A stretch of DNA of 64,000 nt from Pseudanabaena sp. Chao 1811. GTDB taxonomy: Bacteria; Cyanobacteriota; Cyanobacteriia; Pseudanabaenales; Pseudanabaenaceae. Below the pieces are notes generated by a model. That model searched no databases, was not told where the DNA came from, and saw nothing but the letters and a program-made list of their open reading frames with translations. Shown here piece by piece: positions 35,495 to 44,607 of the stretch. The stretch is taken from the NCBI RefSeq assembly GCF_027942295.1, contig NZ_CP101416.1:2396001-2460000 (forward strand), in the 5' to 3' direction. Both the position numbers and the translations under genes were made by a program. Numbering within the stretch: the first letter of the stretch is position 1; each line of letters begins with the position of its first letter.

Positions 35495-36532
35495 TTATAC
35501 TCTCGAATATGGAACTCTATATTCAGAAGAAACACCATCTAATTGAAACTCTGCGTAGAGTGTTGCGTCGCCCTGCCAAGTTACTTTCCGAGTACTAGGA
35601 AACTCTAAAATCAATTCGGAGCCATGATCACTACAATAGTAAACAACATCAGGTGTTGCTTTAGAAAACTCATCTTTAAAGAAAAGTGATGGCAGACGGC
35701 TGATCTGCTTTGAAATTTTCTCTAGCTCTTGCCAATTAGAAGTAGACTCAATTACAACTACTGAAGGATGTAGATCTATTCTATGAGTATGTCGAACAGC
35801 CCTAATGATCGCTTTCTTTAGATAGCGACCAATACAATAGAGATTTGCAAAATGAAACCGCAAATCACGATTAAGAGAGATTGCAGTATCTCCCTTATGA
35901 TGAACGGCAAAATCAGCTCCAATAACTCCATCTGGCTGCATACCTTCCAGAAAATAACCAACTATACGAGCATTCGGGTAAGGGAATTGGATACCGCTTT
36001 TTAGATCTTGAACAACAATATCACGACCTCGTGAGTAAACCATTATTGAACGAAGTTGACCACCGTTGTGTTTGATTTTATTTACAATAATAGCCAATGG
36101 ATTTTTATAATCCTTGATATTTCTTTCAAAATCTTTGTAGGTAGGATGCTTAGCTTTCTCAAGCCAACGCTCCACAAAAAGTGTATTGTTAGCTCTTAAA
36201 TCAGGTGGGTGAAGTGTTTTAAGAATGCGATAACAATCATCAATATGAGACTGCATAGCGCTAAGTAACTCCTTCTGAAGATCTGGCAACTTATCTAATC
36301 TATAAGTCGGATTCCCATTAGCATCAAACAAGGCGTTAGATATTTGATCTAACTCGCTCAAAACAGATATGAAAGCTTTTACTATTCTATCTATTGAACG
36401 ATTATAAATTGAAAATGGATGATACTCTGTATGGTCAGGATGAAAAAGAATGCTATCAGGCAGATTCTTTAAATAGTTGAATACTTCAGGGTAGAGATTA
36501 CCGTCTTTATAAGTTTTACGCTCAATTTTCAT
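35495..36532 (-). CDS. Unrecognised protein, just downstream of an IS630 insertion
   Basis: I place the start at the ATG at 36532 (MKIERKTYKDGNLYPEVF). The longer frame to 36589 begins inside the insertion-sequence end and is not credible. The protein is about 345 residues, soluble, with a helical first half and a beta-rich second half (SRGRDIVVQDLKSGIQFPYPNARIVGYFLEG, DGVIGADFAVHHKGDTAISLNRDL). The end WQGDATLYAEFQLDGVSSEYRVPYSR is again beta-like. I recognise no family. The transposon sits 49 bp upstream of the start and has probably displaced the native promoter. Confidence 0.55.
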   Translation of the reverse strand: MKIERKTYKDGNLYPEVFNYLKNLPDSILFHPDHTEYHPFSIYNRSIDRIVKAFISVLSELDQISNALFDANGNPTYRLDKLPDLQKELLSAMQSHIDDCYRILKTLHPPDLRANNTLFVERWLEKAKHPTYKDFERNIKDYKNPLAIIVNKIKHNGGQLRSIMVYSRGRDIVVQDLKSGIQFPYPNARIVGYFLEGMQPDGVIGADFAVHHKGDTAISLNRDLRFHFANLYCIGRYLKKAIIRAVRHTHRIDLHPSVVVIESTSNWQELEKISKQISRLPSLFFKDEFSKATPDVVYYCSDHGSELILEFPSTRKVTWQGDATLYAEFQLDGVSSEYRVPYSRV

Positions 36533-36581
36533 GATTAACTTGCCACGCAATTGAATCTGAACACTTGTTTCACAACAGCTA

Positions 36582-37609
36582 CAGTCCATTGAGGGATTAA
36601 GTAGTACAGTAACAACACTTAGTAAACCAATTTTTGAAGAAATCTTTTTCTAACAAGTAAGGGAAAACGTTGATTAAATGCTGAAGTAGTTTTTGAGAAT
36701 GAGGTCTAAGCAATCTAATAAAATATTTGAGAACCGACCACATCATCTCAATTGGATTAAAATCAGGAGAATAGGTGGGTAAGTACAAAATCTTAGCACC
36801 TGTCGCTGTAATTGCTTTTGCGACCCCCTCAACTTTATGGCAGTTGAGGTTATCCATGATGATCCTATGCTCAGGACGTAATTTAGGTACTAGGTCATCT
36901 TGGACAAAGGTGAGAAAATCTGCTCCTTTCATAGAACCCTGAATCGTTTTCAGGCAAACAATCCCATCAACTGAAATAGCGCCAATTATTGTGTATTTCT
37001 GACCTTTGTAAAAGGGACGAAGACTGAATACTCTTTTGCCACATTCACTTCTTGCCACAGAGCGTTCCATCCCCTGCCATACTCCCGTTTCATCAATACA
37101 AATCAGATCTTCAGCTTTCACTTCATTCAATGCTTCCCAAAATTCACATCTTTGCTGTTGTACTGCCTCACTTTTTACCTTTTCATGGCGATAGGTCTTT
37201 TTTTTAGAGTGATGTTATGCCTCTGGAAAAATCGGCACATGCTGCCTGTGGTCACTGATACTCCTGTTTGTTCTGCTACTTCTTCACAGTACTGCCATAG
37301 TGTCCAATCTGGATGCTCTGAGACAATTTCGAGGATTTTCTCCTGATGCGCTTCGAGGGGACTTTTGATTGGACTACCTAATGGTTTGTGGTTTAGTTCT
37401 CCTGTCTCTCGGTATTGATTCAGTAGTTTTTGCACTGTTTTCGTCGCGACTTGAAATTGCTTCGCTACTTCCCGAATCGATGTATTTCCTGCTTCGTAGT
37501 TTGCTACGATCTTTTCTCTGAGATCTAGTGAGTAAGGTGCCATTTTTTACTCTCTTTTGGGTTTTGCTATCCTAGCTTATCTTGTACTACTCTTTCCCTC
37601 AATAGGCTG
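36582..37609 (-). mobile_element. IS630-family insertion sequence, complete, 1028 bp
   Basis: The ends are inverted: CAGTCCATTGAGGGATTAAG at 36582 and, read inward on the other strand from 37609, CAGCCTATTGAGGGAAAGAG. Both are followed by a shared GTAGTACA. The element is flanked by TA at 36580-36581 and 37610-37611, the target duplication expected of IS630/Tc1-mariner elements. It carries one transposase gene read with a -1 shift. All parts look intact, so it may be mobile. Confidence 0.85.
36597..37543 (-). CDS. IS630-family DDE transposase expressed through -1 frameshifting
   Basis: The first frame (37543-37175, 122 residues) is the helix-turn-helix half (SLDLREKIVANYEAGNTSIREVAKQF). It ends soon after an A8 run at 37205-37198. 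Slipping back one base there leads into a frame continuing KTYRHEKVKSEAVQQQRCEFWEALNEVKAEDLICIDETG, then MDNLNCHK and LPTYSPDFNPIEMMWSVLK, the DDE half. The slippery string A AAA AAA G is of the kind used by IS630 and IS3 elements, so this is most likely programmed rather than decay. The product would be about 315 residues. Confidence 0.85.
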
Positions 37610-37741
37610 TATAACTGCTCAGTTAGATAGAGAGCATCTATAGACTTAGCGATTTAAGATTGCTTGATTTTTCTTTGGTAAACATAGTCTTTGTCTATCT
37701 CCGTTTCATTAGCGAACAATCGTAACTTGAAATCAACTGAG

Positions 37742-38128
37742 CTACAGCCTCTTGTATGGTTGCACAGTTGTGAGATTTGGAATCACTGCATAGTGCTTGA
37801 CATTAAACGTATGTAACGGCACACCTAAAGAAATAGAAGTTTGACCAATCAAAGCATCAATCAAACCAAGACCATGACTGAGGTTATACTCTGCAAACAC
37901 TTCTAAAGCTTGATTACAAGTTTCGGCTGTCGCCCAGACAACCTCAAAATTAGCAATCAATTTTCGGACTTGCTGCAATTCAATCTTGTTATTACATCCC
38001 TGCATTAGTTCCATTGCCACATATCCAGATAAAGCAATCTTCTCATCCTCTAGAGATTCTAACCAACTAATCGCAGGAGGATATCTTCGCAGGAAATCGA
38101 TGATAATGTCACTATCCAAAAAGATCAT
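37742..38128 (-). CDS. PIN-domain ribonuclease toxin, VapC-like
   Basis: This 128-residue PIN protein has the expected acidic residues in MIFLDSDIIIDFLR, in VAMELMQG and in GLGLIDALIGQTS. PIN toxins of this kind cut tRNA or rRNA when freed from their antitoxin. Its start overlaps the end of the upstream antitoxin-like gene by 17 bp, the normal layout of a vapBC operon. It appears intact. The target RNA cannot be inferred. Confidence 0.87.
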   Translation of the reverse strand: MIFLDSDIIIDFLRRYPPAISWLESLEDEKIALSGYVAMELMQGCNNKIELQQVRKLIANFEVVWATAETCNQALEVFAEYNLSHGLGLIDALIGQTSISLGVPLHTFNVKHYAVIPNLTTVQPYKRL

Positions 38129-38378
38129 AACGTTTCGCTTGAGATTGTTCGCGCAACTGCCGAGCGTAGGTCAGACTATCCTTAATATCAGTACGATTTT
38201 CCCACACACCAATTAACCCAGAATTTAGTAATTGACGAGCAGTAAAAGTTTTTTTAGGCTCAGGCAAAGGAGAAAGCGAAACTACTACATCAACCTGTTG
38301 CCCTTGAAAAACAGGCAGATTGCTTAGATGAATTTCACCGTCTTTTTCTATAGTTTGTTGTAACCGAATTGCTTGCAT
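38112..38378 (-). CDS. VapB-like antitoxin
   Basis: This 88-residue protein has an N-terminal beta-strand DNA-binding-like part (AIRLQQTIEKDGEIHLSNLPVFQGQQVDVVVSL) of the AbrB/DUF104 style. The C-terminal helix region (TDIKDSLTYARQLREQSQAKRYD) is likely to clasp the PIN partner. The gene precedes and overlaps the toxin gene. Assignment rests on position and general shape more than on a strong family match. Confidence 0.75.
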   Translation of the reverse strand: MQAIRLQQTIEKDGEIHLSNLPVFQGQQVDVVVSLSPLPEPKKTFTARQLLNSGLIGVWENRTDIKDSLTYARQLREQSQAKRYDLFG

Positions 38379-38452
38379 AGCTTTATATTTCCTGCTTGTG
38401 CATACATTCTTAAAGCATATTTTAGATTATAGCCGAATTCAAACTCTTAGTA

Positions 38453-38495
38453 ATTTAGGTGATTAGCAAGAAAATTTCTATCTAATCACCTAAAT
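38453..38495 (-). terminator. Stem-loop after the ribonucleotide reductase gene
   Basis: The arms ATTTAGGTGATTA and TAATCACCTAAAT form a 13-bp stem with a 17-nt loop, 19 bp downstream of the stop codon. Confidence 0.55.
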
Positions 38496-38513
38496 CATTA
38501 TGTTGAAACGAGC

Positions 38514-41500
38514 TTATGGCTTCTGTTCAGGGAACATACACTTATCAGAATCGCAACCCGCAGGGCCAGCATCCATCAACTCACCCGAATCATAACGCAA
38601 CAAACTTGCGTAAAAATCATCAGACTTGCGACGTACTAGCACCTCAGCACTGAGCTTCTCATAAGTTGCCTTATCGATTGGTTCAAAGGGCAAACGGGGG
38701 AAAGTTTGCAGATCATCAAAACGCGCTAATAGCGCCGCCGAGATATAACCCTCATCATCACGAATCGCTTCGTAAATCTTCTTCCCTAAAGGCTCGATTT
38801 CATGCTCGCGCAATTCCAAAGTTGCGGAAGTATTATGGCGAGTGTAATGCTTCTGCACCTGCATATAGAAATCAAACTGCGCCATCACATCGAACTTACT
38901 GATTTCCACCTGATCAGCACCGTCAAGGTCAGCCCAAGAAACACTCACAGGAATCTCCACCAACCATTCCGTACATCTCGGATCGAAAGGATCGTTTAGC
39001 AATTGTCCATTCTCATCCTTATCCGATTGCGAAGGAATGATGCTATAGCCATAGTCCATGCAAGCCCGTGCCACAGGATCTTCCTTACGGAAAGTGATCC
39101 GACGGATAAAGCGCTGCGCCTTCGGCGGATGCCATCCAGGGGAAGCACCAGTCAGTAAGGATTTTGTGCCTGCTGGTTGAGTTGTCGTGCAACGATTCGG
39201 GCGGCGTAAACCATGCGCGTCGCAATATTCCCAAACCGTCTGATGCACAATCTCACGCCAGCGATTTAGATAATCAGCTTCCTTCTCTTTGAAGTCTAGC
39301 CCCTGCACCGTGTCAGGACGACCTGCTTCCCACCAACGCAACCATTCCACACCAAAGGCATGAACGAAGAAATCAAATAGTCCTGTGAAGGATACACCCA
39401 CAATTGGGTCAACTTCACGGCTAAATTGATAGCGTTCTTCATTGAAGAGATGATTGAGCAAAGCCGCGACAGATAAAGCACCTGCCTTAAAGGCTTCTTC
39501 CTGTTCTTTCTCATTGCGAGGATTGAGTTGATTGAGATGCACCTCAGACAAATTGCAATGGAAGTCAGCCCCAGTTATTTCACCACAAGGATTGAGAGCA
39601 TAACGCTGTAATCTGTGTTCTAACTCACGTTCAGTGACTTCGGTCTGCTGCGATCGCAACCATTCTTTTCCTTCGCCTTTCACATAAGCCGCTAAGAAAT
39701 CACGCTTTAGTTCGGGAGTTGTAATCAAGTCTGCGTTAGAACGGGCGATCGCTTCACCCGCCCATTGAATTGCTCCTTCACCTGAATAATATTGCTTACG
39801 AACAGCATCAATACATTCTTGTTCAGTGGGTTTACGATGGAATACTCTTGTGTGGTTCGCCATTCTCAAAGCATCGCGCTCAGGATCGATGCGCCAGTTA
39901 CCTGCTTCATCCTGCTGCCAGAGATTATCCTTTGCGACAGAACCGAGCGCATCTTCAGAAGAGAATTGCCTCATACCTGCACTGTTTGAAACAAGAATAC
40001 CTTCACAAACAAACTCATGAATGGAAGCAACTTCAATGTCATAAGTCGGCGCAACTCTGACATCAAACTCAACTGATTTTACCTTTACAGGAATTAAATC
40101 TGTGCATTCAGGAATATATTTCTTCACTGTGAGTGCAGGCATTTGTTTGTGAACTGCCCCCCAATGATACTGATAGGTATTTACAATCGGTCTGACCATT
40201 GATTTTGGAAATCCATGATCATTAAATGACTTAGGACGAACTTTTTGGATTTGAGCAAAACGTAATGAATAAGTGGAAAACAAGTTAGCTGTTTTATCAA
40301 AGGCTGTTTCACCAACAGTGACTAGTTCACCTTCCCATTTACCTGTGCGCTTGCGTGTAGAATGACACAACCTAGCTGTGATCCCTAATGAAGCATAGAC
40401 CGATTGAACTTGACGCAAGAAATCAGAATGCACTGATGCAACTAACACGCCTTGACTAAAACAACCATCAGCATCTGCCAACCCAGCTAGGTATGCTTCA
40501 CGGATATTAGCAGTTGCCAACAATATGCAGTCAGGGATGTTAATCGAAGTAAAGGCTTGTTTGAATTGAGATAGATACTGATTGAGCGCACTAGAGTTGA
40601 ATTGAAGTTCAAAAGCCTTCGCTTTAGATTGTTCTGGTGTTCTCAGCGTATAAGTATCTAATCCAAATAGTTCTCCAACAGCGATGAGTTTATCAATGAT
40701 CTGTTGTTGGTCTTCAGAAATTCGGAACCGCACGCGCCAACCATCACTTCCAACCGAGCCATCACCGTGCAAATAGCCAATGAAGTAGGCGACATCTGCG
40801 GTAAGTGCAGGAATAGTGATTCGTTTAGCATTCGGAGCTAACGTTCCTTTGAATTCTGGCAATTCAGTCGCAGTACCAGTAATGGCTTTTGGTACAAATA
40901 TCAATCGGTCATCTGCCTTGAGATCTTTAGCTTTAACCATCCGATATGCGCCATATACATCTTCCAAGACTGCAACTTTATGGTCAGGTGTGCATTCAAA
41001 ATAGCCGTCTTCGGTTTTGATTCGGCAAAGTGATTGTCTACCTTGATCAAAGAAGTTAGTAACAGGATAGAATCCCTTACTGGTTAGCACCCGATCTCCG
41101 ATCCGAATTTTTTCAATTGGTACTAATCCAGATTCACTATGAACCAATGCCCCAGCAGGGAGACAACGACGAATATTACCAGCTACGATACAAACGGCGG
41201 CTTCATCGATGAGGATGCAGCACTCAACTGAGGTGAGTTGACGACCGATCGCTTTATTTAAAATGCTGGCGCAGCGATCATAAAGCGTAGGCAACTTGAC
41301 AGGATTTGCCATGCCGCCGAAGCCTTTGAGGGGTTCACCACTGGGGCGGACATCGCTGATGTCAACGGTGATTTGAACGGGCTTGGATGCGTCAAACTTT
41401 TCATCGCTAGATAGCTCTAGGAGAGACTGGTAGGACTTGACCCAACCTTGACGACTATCGCCAACATGGAACTTAACTGCATTATTGGCATAGTCAAACT

Positions 41501-41999
41501 CGACTTCGGTATTGTGGCGACGCTTTTCGACGGGGGTTGCCCCGATCGCACCGATGACATTGACTTGTAACTGGTTACGAATTACTGGCAATTGGCTGAT
41601 GTACTGCGGCTCTAATACGCCACCCGTGCCAGAGCCTTGCATGGCGAGATCCATCATCAAGCCAAAGGAGCGCCAGTCGATGACATTGGTGCTGGTGCAG
41701 TTGTAGGAGCCTGAGAAATTTTCAGGTCGATCAACCCAATCTGTACCACCGACCCACAACCAACGCCCAGAGGTGAGGGATTTAAGCTGCTTTTGCATCT
41801 TGTCGATCAGGTCAGCTTGTTCTTGGGTCAGCTTGCCTAGTGTTTTTAAACCTGTAAGTGTGCGATCGCATACCTCCGCCCAGCTTTCCCGCTTATTATT
41901 ATATTTGCGGCTATAAGTCCTGAAAAATACGGGGTAAGCGGCAGGAGCGCTGTCGGGGAATCTAACCTCTTGGGAGAGGCGAATAAATTCTTGCACCAT
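38514..41999 (-). CDS. nrdJ: Adenosylcobalamin-dependent ribonucleoside-triphosphate reductase (class II), intein-containing
   Basis: The frame codes 1161 residues, of which 394 are an intein, leaving a 767-residue enzyme. This is the size of monomeric class II reductases that reduce NTPs using B12 radicals. Host landmarks are FSGSYNCTSTNV (first catalytic Cys), MQGSGTGGVLEP, NPCGEI (radical Cys), TTQPAGTKSLLTGASPG and the C-terminal redox pair in GCDSDKCMFPEQ. The host sequence is interrupted after GNIRR and resumes at SAGMRQFS. No cobalamin riboswitch is apparent upstream. It makes dNTPs for DNA synthesis and depends on B12 supply. Confidence 0.95.
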   Translation of the reverse strand: MVQEFIRLSQEVRFPDSAPAAYPVFFRTYSRKYNNKRESWAEVCDRTLTGLKTLGKLTQEQADLIDKMQKQLKSLTSGRWLWVGGTDWVDRPENFSGSYNCTSTNVIDWRSFGLMMDLAMQGSGTGGVLEPQYISQLPVIRNQLQVNVIGAIGATPVEKRRHNTEVEFDYANNAVKFHVGDSRQGWVKSYQSLLELSSDEKFDASKPVQITVDISDVRPSGEPLKGFGGMANPVKLPTLYDRCASILNKAIGRQLTSVECCILIDEAAVCIVAGNIRRCLPAGALVHSESGLVPIEKIRIGDRVLTSKGFYPVTNFFDQGRQSLCRIKTEDGYFECTPDHKVAVLEDVYGAYRMVKAKDLKADDRLIFVPKAITGTATELPEFKGTLAPNAKRITIPALTADVAYFIGYLHGDGSVGSDGWRVRFRISEDQQQIIDKLIAVGELFGLDTYTLRTPEQSKAKAFELQFNSSALNQYLSQFKQAFTSINIPDCILLATANIREAYLAGLADADGCFSQGVLVASVHSDFLRQVQSVYASLGITARLCHSTRKRTGKWEGELVTVGETAFDKTANLFSTYSLRFAQIQKVRPKSFNDHGFPKSMVRPIVNTYQYHWGAVHKQMPALTVKKYIPECTDLIPVKVKSVEFDVRVAPTYDIEVASIHEFVCEGILVSNSAGMRQFSSEDALGSVAKDNLWQQDEAGNWRIDPERDALRMANHTRVFHRKPTEQECIDAVRKQYYSGEGAIQWAGEAIARSNADLITTPELKRDFLAAYVKGEGKEWLRSQQTEVTERELEHRLQRYALNPCGEITGADFHCNLSEVHLNQLNPRNEKEQEEAFKAGALSVAALLNHLFNEERYQFSREVDPIVGVSFTGLFDFFVHAFGVEWLRWWEAGRPDTVQGLDFKEKEADYLNRWREIVHQTVWEYCDAHGLRRPNRCTTTQPAGTKSLLTGASPGWHPPKAQRFIRRITFRKEDPVARACMDYGYSIIPSQSDKDENGQLLNDPFDPRCTEWLVEIPVSVSWADLDGADQVEISKFDVMAQFDFYMQVQKHYTRHNTSATLELREHEIEPLGKKIYEAIRDDEGYISAALLARFDDLQTFPRLPFEPIDKATYEKLSAEVLVRRKSDDFYASLLRYDSGELMDAGPAGCDSDKCMFPEQKP
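39984..41165 (-). other. Intein with LAGLIDADG homing endonuclease inside nrdJ
   Basis: The 394-residue insert begins with Cys (CLPAGALVHSESGLVPIEKI) and ends ILVSN, with Ser as the first downstream host residue. Splicing blocks visible are the N-terminal block A and block B (YFECTPDHKVAV, with the TPDH of a TxxH motif). C-terminal block F is APTYDIEVASIHEFVCEG. The two endonuclease motifs are YFIGYLHGDGS and YLAGLADADGCF, so homing activity is plausible. The penultimate residue is Ser, where most inteins have His before the final Asn. Confidence 0.93.
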
Positions 42000-42107
42000 A
42001 AAAATGCTTCTATTTTAACGTTGAGTCAGATAATACCTTAACTCACATTTAGCGGCGAAATTCAATCAAAATTTATTTGTCACACTATTAGTGGATTTTT
42101 CTTTAGA

Positions 42108-42225
42108 AAACCTATAGCAATAAAAGGGTTGCTTAGGACATAAAACCCAAAAGTAGCAACCGCTACTTTTGGGTTTTGAAAAGCAAAAGATGAGAGATAG
42201 CTCAAAACGATATCTCTCATCTTTT
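42108..42225. repeat. Double-hairpin repeat of the TATAGC family
   Basis: It begins CTATAGCAATAAAAGGG and contains TTAGGACATAAAACCC. Hairpin one has 16-bp arms at 42142-42157 and 42162-42177 with loop AACC. Hairpin two has 15-bp arms at 42185-42199 and 42211-42225. The gap 42000-42308 upstream of nrdJ contains this and the next stem-loop and no ORF. Confidence 0.6.
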
Positions 42226-42277
42226 ATTTTTATTTGTCTTTTACTATGCTTGATGAAATAAATTTCCCCCACAAAAT

Positions 42278-42302
42278 ATAAGACTCGCAATGCGAGTCTT
42301 AT
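42278..42302 (-). terminator. Stem-loop ending the cinA transcript
   Basis: ATAAGACTCGCA and TGCGAGTCTTAT are exact complements separated by a single base. It lies 6 bp beyond the stop of the small frame at 42309-42452, which follows cinA. Confidence 0.6.
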
Positions 42303-42308
42303 GTAACC

Positions 42309-42452
42309 TTAATGGCGATGGTTGCGACGTGAGTTATTTCTTACTGGTATCGGAATCAACTCAGGTTGGGGATGGTTTTGTCCCAAAAGGGATTCCAAAA
42401 CACGATTTAGAATTTCGCCGATCTCTTTCAGTGCTTTCTTGATCGCTTTCAC
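42309..42452 (-). CDS. Possible small protein (47 residues) downstream of cinA
   Basis: A GTG start at 42452 has an AGGGAG ribosome site 9 bp upstream. The peptide begins MKAIKKALKEIGEILNRVLESL, an amphipathic helix, and ends in a basic tail NNSRRNHRH. It starts 34 bp after the cinA stop and is followed by a terminator-like hairpin, so it lies within the same transcript. I know no homologue, and it could be non-coding. Confidence 0.45.
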   Translation of the reverse strand: MKAIKKALKEIGEILNRVLESLLGQNHPQPELIPIPVRNNSRRNHRH

Positions 42453-42485
42453 TATGCTTGGCTCCCTATCATCATCTAGGTTTAT

Positions 42486-43745
42486 TTACCCAATCATAAC
42501 AAATCTTTTTCTAAACAAATCTAAAGCTGAGCTTACAGTTGCCATTCTGATCCAATTTCTACCTCTAGAGGGACTAAACCGCAACTCGATCGCCTCGACT
42601 TTGCCCTGAGGATCAGCGATCCCGACATAAACTAGCCCCACAGGTTTAGTCTCTGTGCCACCCGTTGGACCTGCGATCCCCGTAATGCTAATGCCCCAAT
42701 CAGATTTAAGTTTTGACTTCACCCCGATCGCCATTTGTTCGGCAACGATCGCACTAACAGCACCATATTGATCGAGAGTTTGGTGATCGACATTTAACAA
42801 ATCAGCCTTGACTTCATTGCTATAGCTAATCACACCACCGAGGAAATAGCTGGAGCTACCTGATACCTCTGTTATTGTTTGCCCTAACCATCCACCTGTG
42901 CAGGACTCGGCAACGGCGAGGGTTTGTCCGCGTTCTTGTAAGAGTTTACCTGCCACACTTGCTAAGGTTTCCTCATCAGTACCATAGCAAAACTCGCCTG
43001 TGAGTTCGCGGATTTCCGCTTCGACGGGGGCAATTAAGGCGATCGCCTCTTCTTGAGTATTGGCTCTTGCCGTAATCCTGAGTCTGGCTTGTCCATAGTT
43101 GGCATAGGGTGCAACTGTGGGATTTTTAAGATCGAATAAGTGATTGACTTTAGTTGCTAATGCTGATTCAGCGATCCCCCAGTACAGCAACACTTTGGAG
43201 TGAAATATGCCTTGTCCATAATTTCTGGCTTGCAACAAAGGGGCAGCCGTTTGCTCCCACATCGGATATAGCTCACTCGGTACACCGGGGAAGGTGAGAA
43301 TTAATAAATTGGGTTGGGGTTCCCAGATCATGCCGGGGGCAGTACCAACGGGATTATGTAAAATTTCAGATCCCTTGGGTAGCAAGGCTTGTTTGCGATT
43401 GTTGGCAGTAAGTTGGCGACCAGTTTGCGCTGCCATTTGCTGAATGCGTTCCCAAATTTCGGGACGCTCTTCAAGGGGGGTATCAAAGAAATTAGCGATC
43501 GCCTCGGTGGTGAGATCGTCAGGTGTGGGTCCCAAGCCACCAGTAGTAATGATTAAGCTAGAGCGACTAGCGGCAATTTCTAGGGCTTGATGAATGCGAT
43601 CGGGGTTATCTCCAACAACGGTTTGATAAAAATGTGGGACTCCCAATAACGCCAACTGTTGAGCTAGATATTGAGCATTACTATTCAGAATTTCGCCCAG
43701 TAATAACTCTGTCCCAATGCAAAGAATTTCCGCACCTGCATTCAT
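42486..43745 (-). CDS. cinA: CinA family protein (MoCF-like domain plus nicotinamide-nucleotide amidase domain)
   Basis: The 419-residue protein has the N-terminal CinA/MoCF domain (AEILCIGTELLLGEILNSNAQYLAQQL, TTGGLGPTPDDLT), which in relatives is an ADP-ribose pyrophosphatase. Its C-terminal PncC-type amidase domain (VAESCTGGWLGQTITEVSGSSSYFLGGVISYSNEVK, SITGIAGPTGGTETKPVGLVYVG) deamidates nicotinamide mononucleotide in NAD salvage. Both halves look complete. The old name refers to competence, and any role in DNA uptake here is uncertain. Confidence 0.93.
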   Translation of the reverse strand: MNAGAEILCIGTELLLGEILNSNAQYLAQQLALLGVPHFYQTVVGDNPDRIHQALEIAASRSSLIITTGGLGPTPDDLTTEAIANFFDTPLEERPEIWERIQQMAAQTGRQLTANNRKQALLPKGSEILHNPVGTAPGMIWEPQPNLLILTFPGVPSELYPMWEQTAAPLLQARNYGQGIFHSKVLLYWGIAESALATKVNHLFDLKNPTVAPYANYGQARLRITARANTQEEAIALIAPVEAEIRELTGEFCYGTDEETLASVAGKLLQERGQTLAVAESCTGGWLGQTITEVSGSSSYFLGGVISYSNEVKADLLNVDHQTLDQYGAVSAIVAEQMAIGVKSKLKSDWGISITGIAGPTGGTETKPVGLVYVGIADPQGKVEAIELRFSPSRGRNWIRMATVSSALDLFRKRFVMIG

Positions 43746-43759
43746 ATACTGTATTTCAC

Positions 43760-43800
43760 TAAAAAATAAAGGGGTCGCTTAGCGACCCCTTTATTTTAGT
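43760..43800 (-). terminator. Terminator after khpA
   Basis: ACTAAAAAATAAAGGGGTCGC and its complement form a stem of about 20 bp with an A/T-rich base, overlapping the khpA stop codon. Confidence 0.8.
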
Positions 43801-44167
43801 TAATGATTTCACGTCGCTTCGGTTTTTCAACATTGATCCGAGGACGCTCGACCTGTACTTGTTGGCGTTCTCGACGCTCTGAGTTACTGTCTTGAGAGTC
43901 ATCGGAGGTTGCGTTGGGGGTTGGGTCAAAAACTTCAAATCTGGCGCTATGACCAACTTCTTGGGCTGCGGTCATGACAACTGTCCGCACCGCTTGGATT
44001 GTTCGTCCCCCTTTGCCAAAAACTCGCCCTCGATCTTCTGGATCGAATGCAACTCTGATCCAGACGCGATCGCTTTTGCTATTTGACTCAAAATCTACCC
44101 GCAAGGCATCTGGATGAGCTAGTAATGGCTTTAGCAAAAAACTAATTAAGGAGTTATAGTCGGGCAT
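43796..44167 (-). CDS. khpA: KH-domain RNA-binding protein KhpA
   Basis: This 123-residue protein has a single KH domain (about 1-80) with the GxxG loop as FGKGGRTIQAVRTVV. Its charged, Arg/Gln-rich disordered tail (SNSERRERQQVQVERPRINVEKPKRR) is longer than in firmicute KhpA. It lies 71 bp downstream of rpsP, the common rpsP-khpA arrangement. It probably binds small RNAs or ribosomal RNA. Confidence 0.92.
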   Translation of the reverse strand: MPDYNSLISFLLKPLLAHPDALRVDFESNSKSDRVWIRVAFDPEDRGRVFGKGGRTIQAVRTVVMTAAQEVGHSARFEVFDPTPNATSDDSQDSNSERRERQQVQVERPRINVEKPKRREIIN

Positions 44168-44238
44168 TTTTTAGTTAGGCATTGCTGTTAGGCAAAAACT
44201 TATAATTATTTTATTTTAATTATTTTATTAATTATGTT

Positions 44239-44487
44239 TTAAGCGCTAACGAGATCGAATACCTTAGCTTTTTCGAGGATGCGACGTACTGTATCAGTGG
44301 GTTGAGCACCTTTTTTGATGCGATCGACGATCGCAGGTACATCAAGTTGGGTTTCTTTGGTACGTGGGTTGTAGAAACCAAGCTCGGCAAGGGGACGACC
44401 ATCGCGGCGGCTGGTGCTATTGACAACTACAATGCGATAGCTGGCTTCAAACTTCTTGCCAAATCGCTTTAATCTCAACTTAATCAT
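44239..44487 (-). CDS. rpsP: 30S ribosomal protein S16
   Basis: The 82-residue protein [45 protein letters not shown] is a full-length S16, needed for assembly of the 30S body. It is first in the rpsP-khpA operon and divergent from the glycosyltransferase gene. Confidence 0.98.
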   Translation of the reverse strand: MIKLRLKRFGKKFEASYRIVVVNSTSRRDGRPLAELGFYNPRTKETQLDVPAIVDRIKKGAQPTDTVRRILEKAKVFDLVSA

Positions 44488-44607
44488 GGGTTTATGGCTC
44501 TAAAATTCTGCGTGATTCGGTTCAATATTTTAGCAGAATTATTACTATAGCATGATCATAATTTGTTTTCTGCTTCAATTAATCTAAATAACATAGATCC
44601 TAAAGCA

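Noticed and set aside
42000-42308. Cobalamin riboswitch before the B12-dependent reductase
   Set aside because: No B12-box-like sequence or typical leader fold is seen; the space is filled by palindromic repeats.
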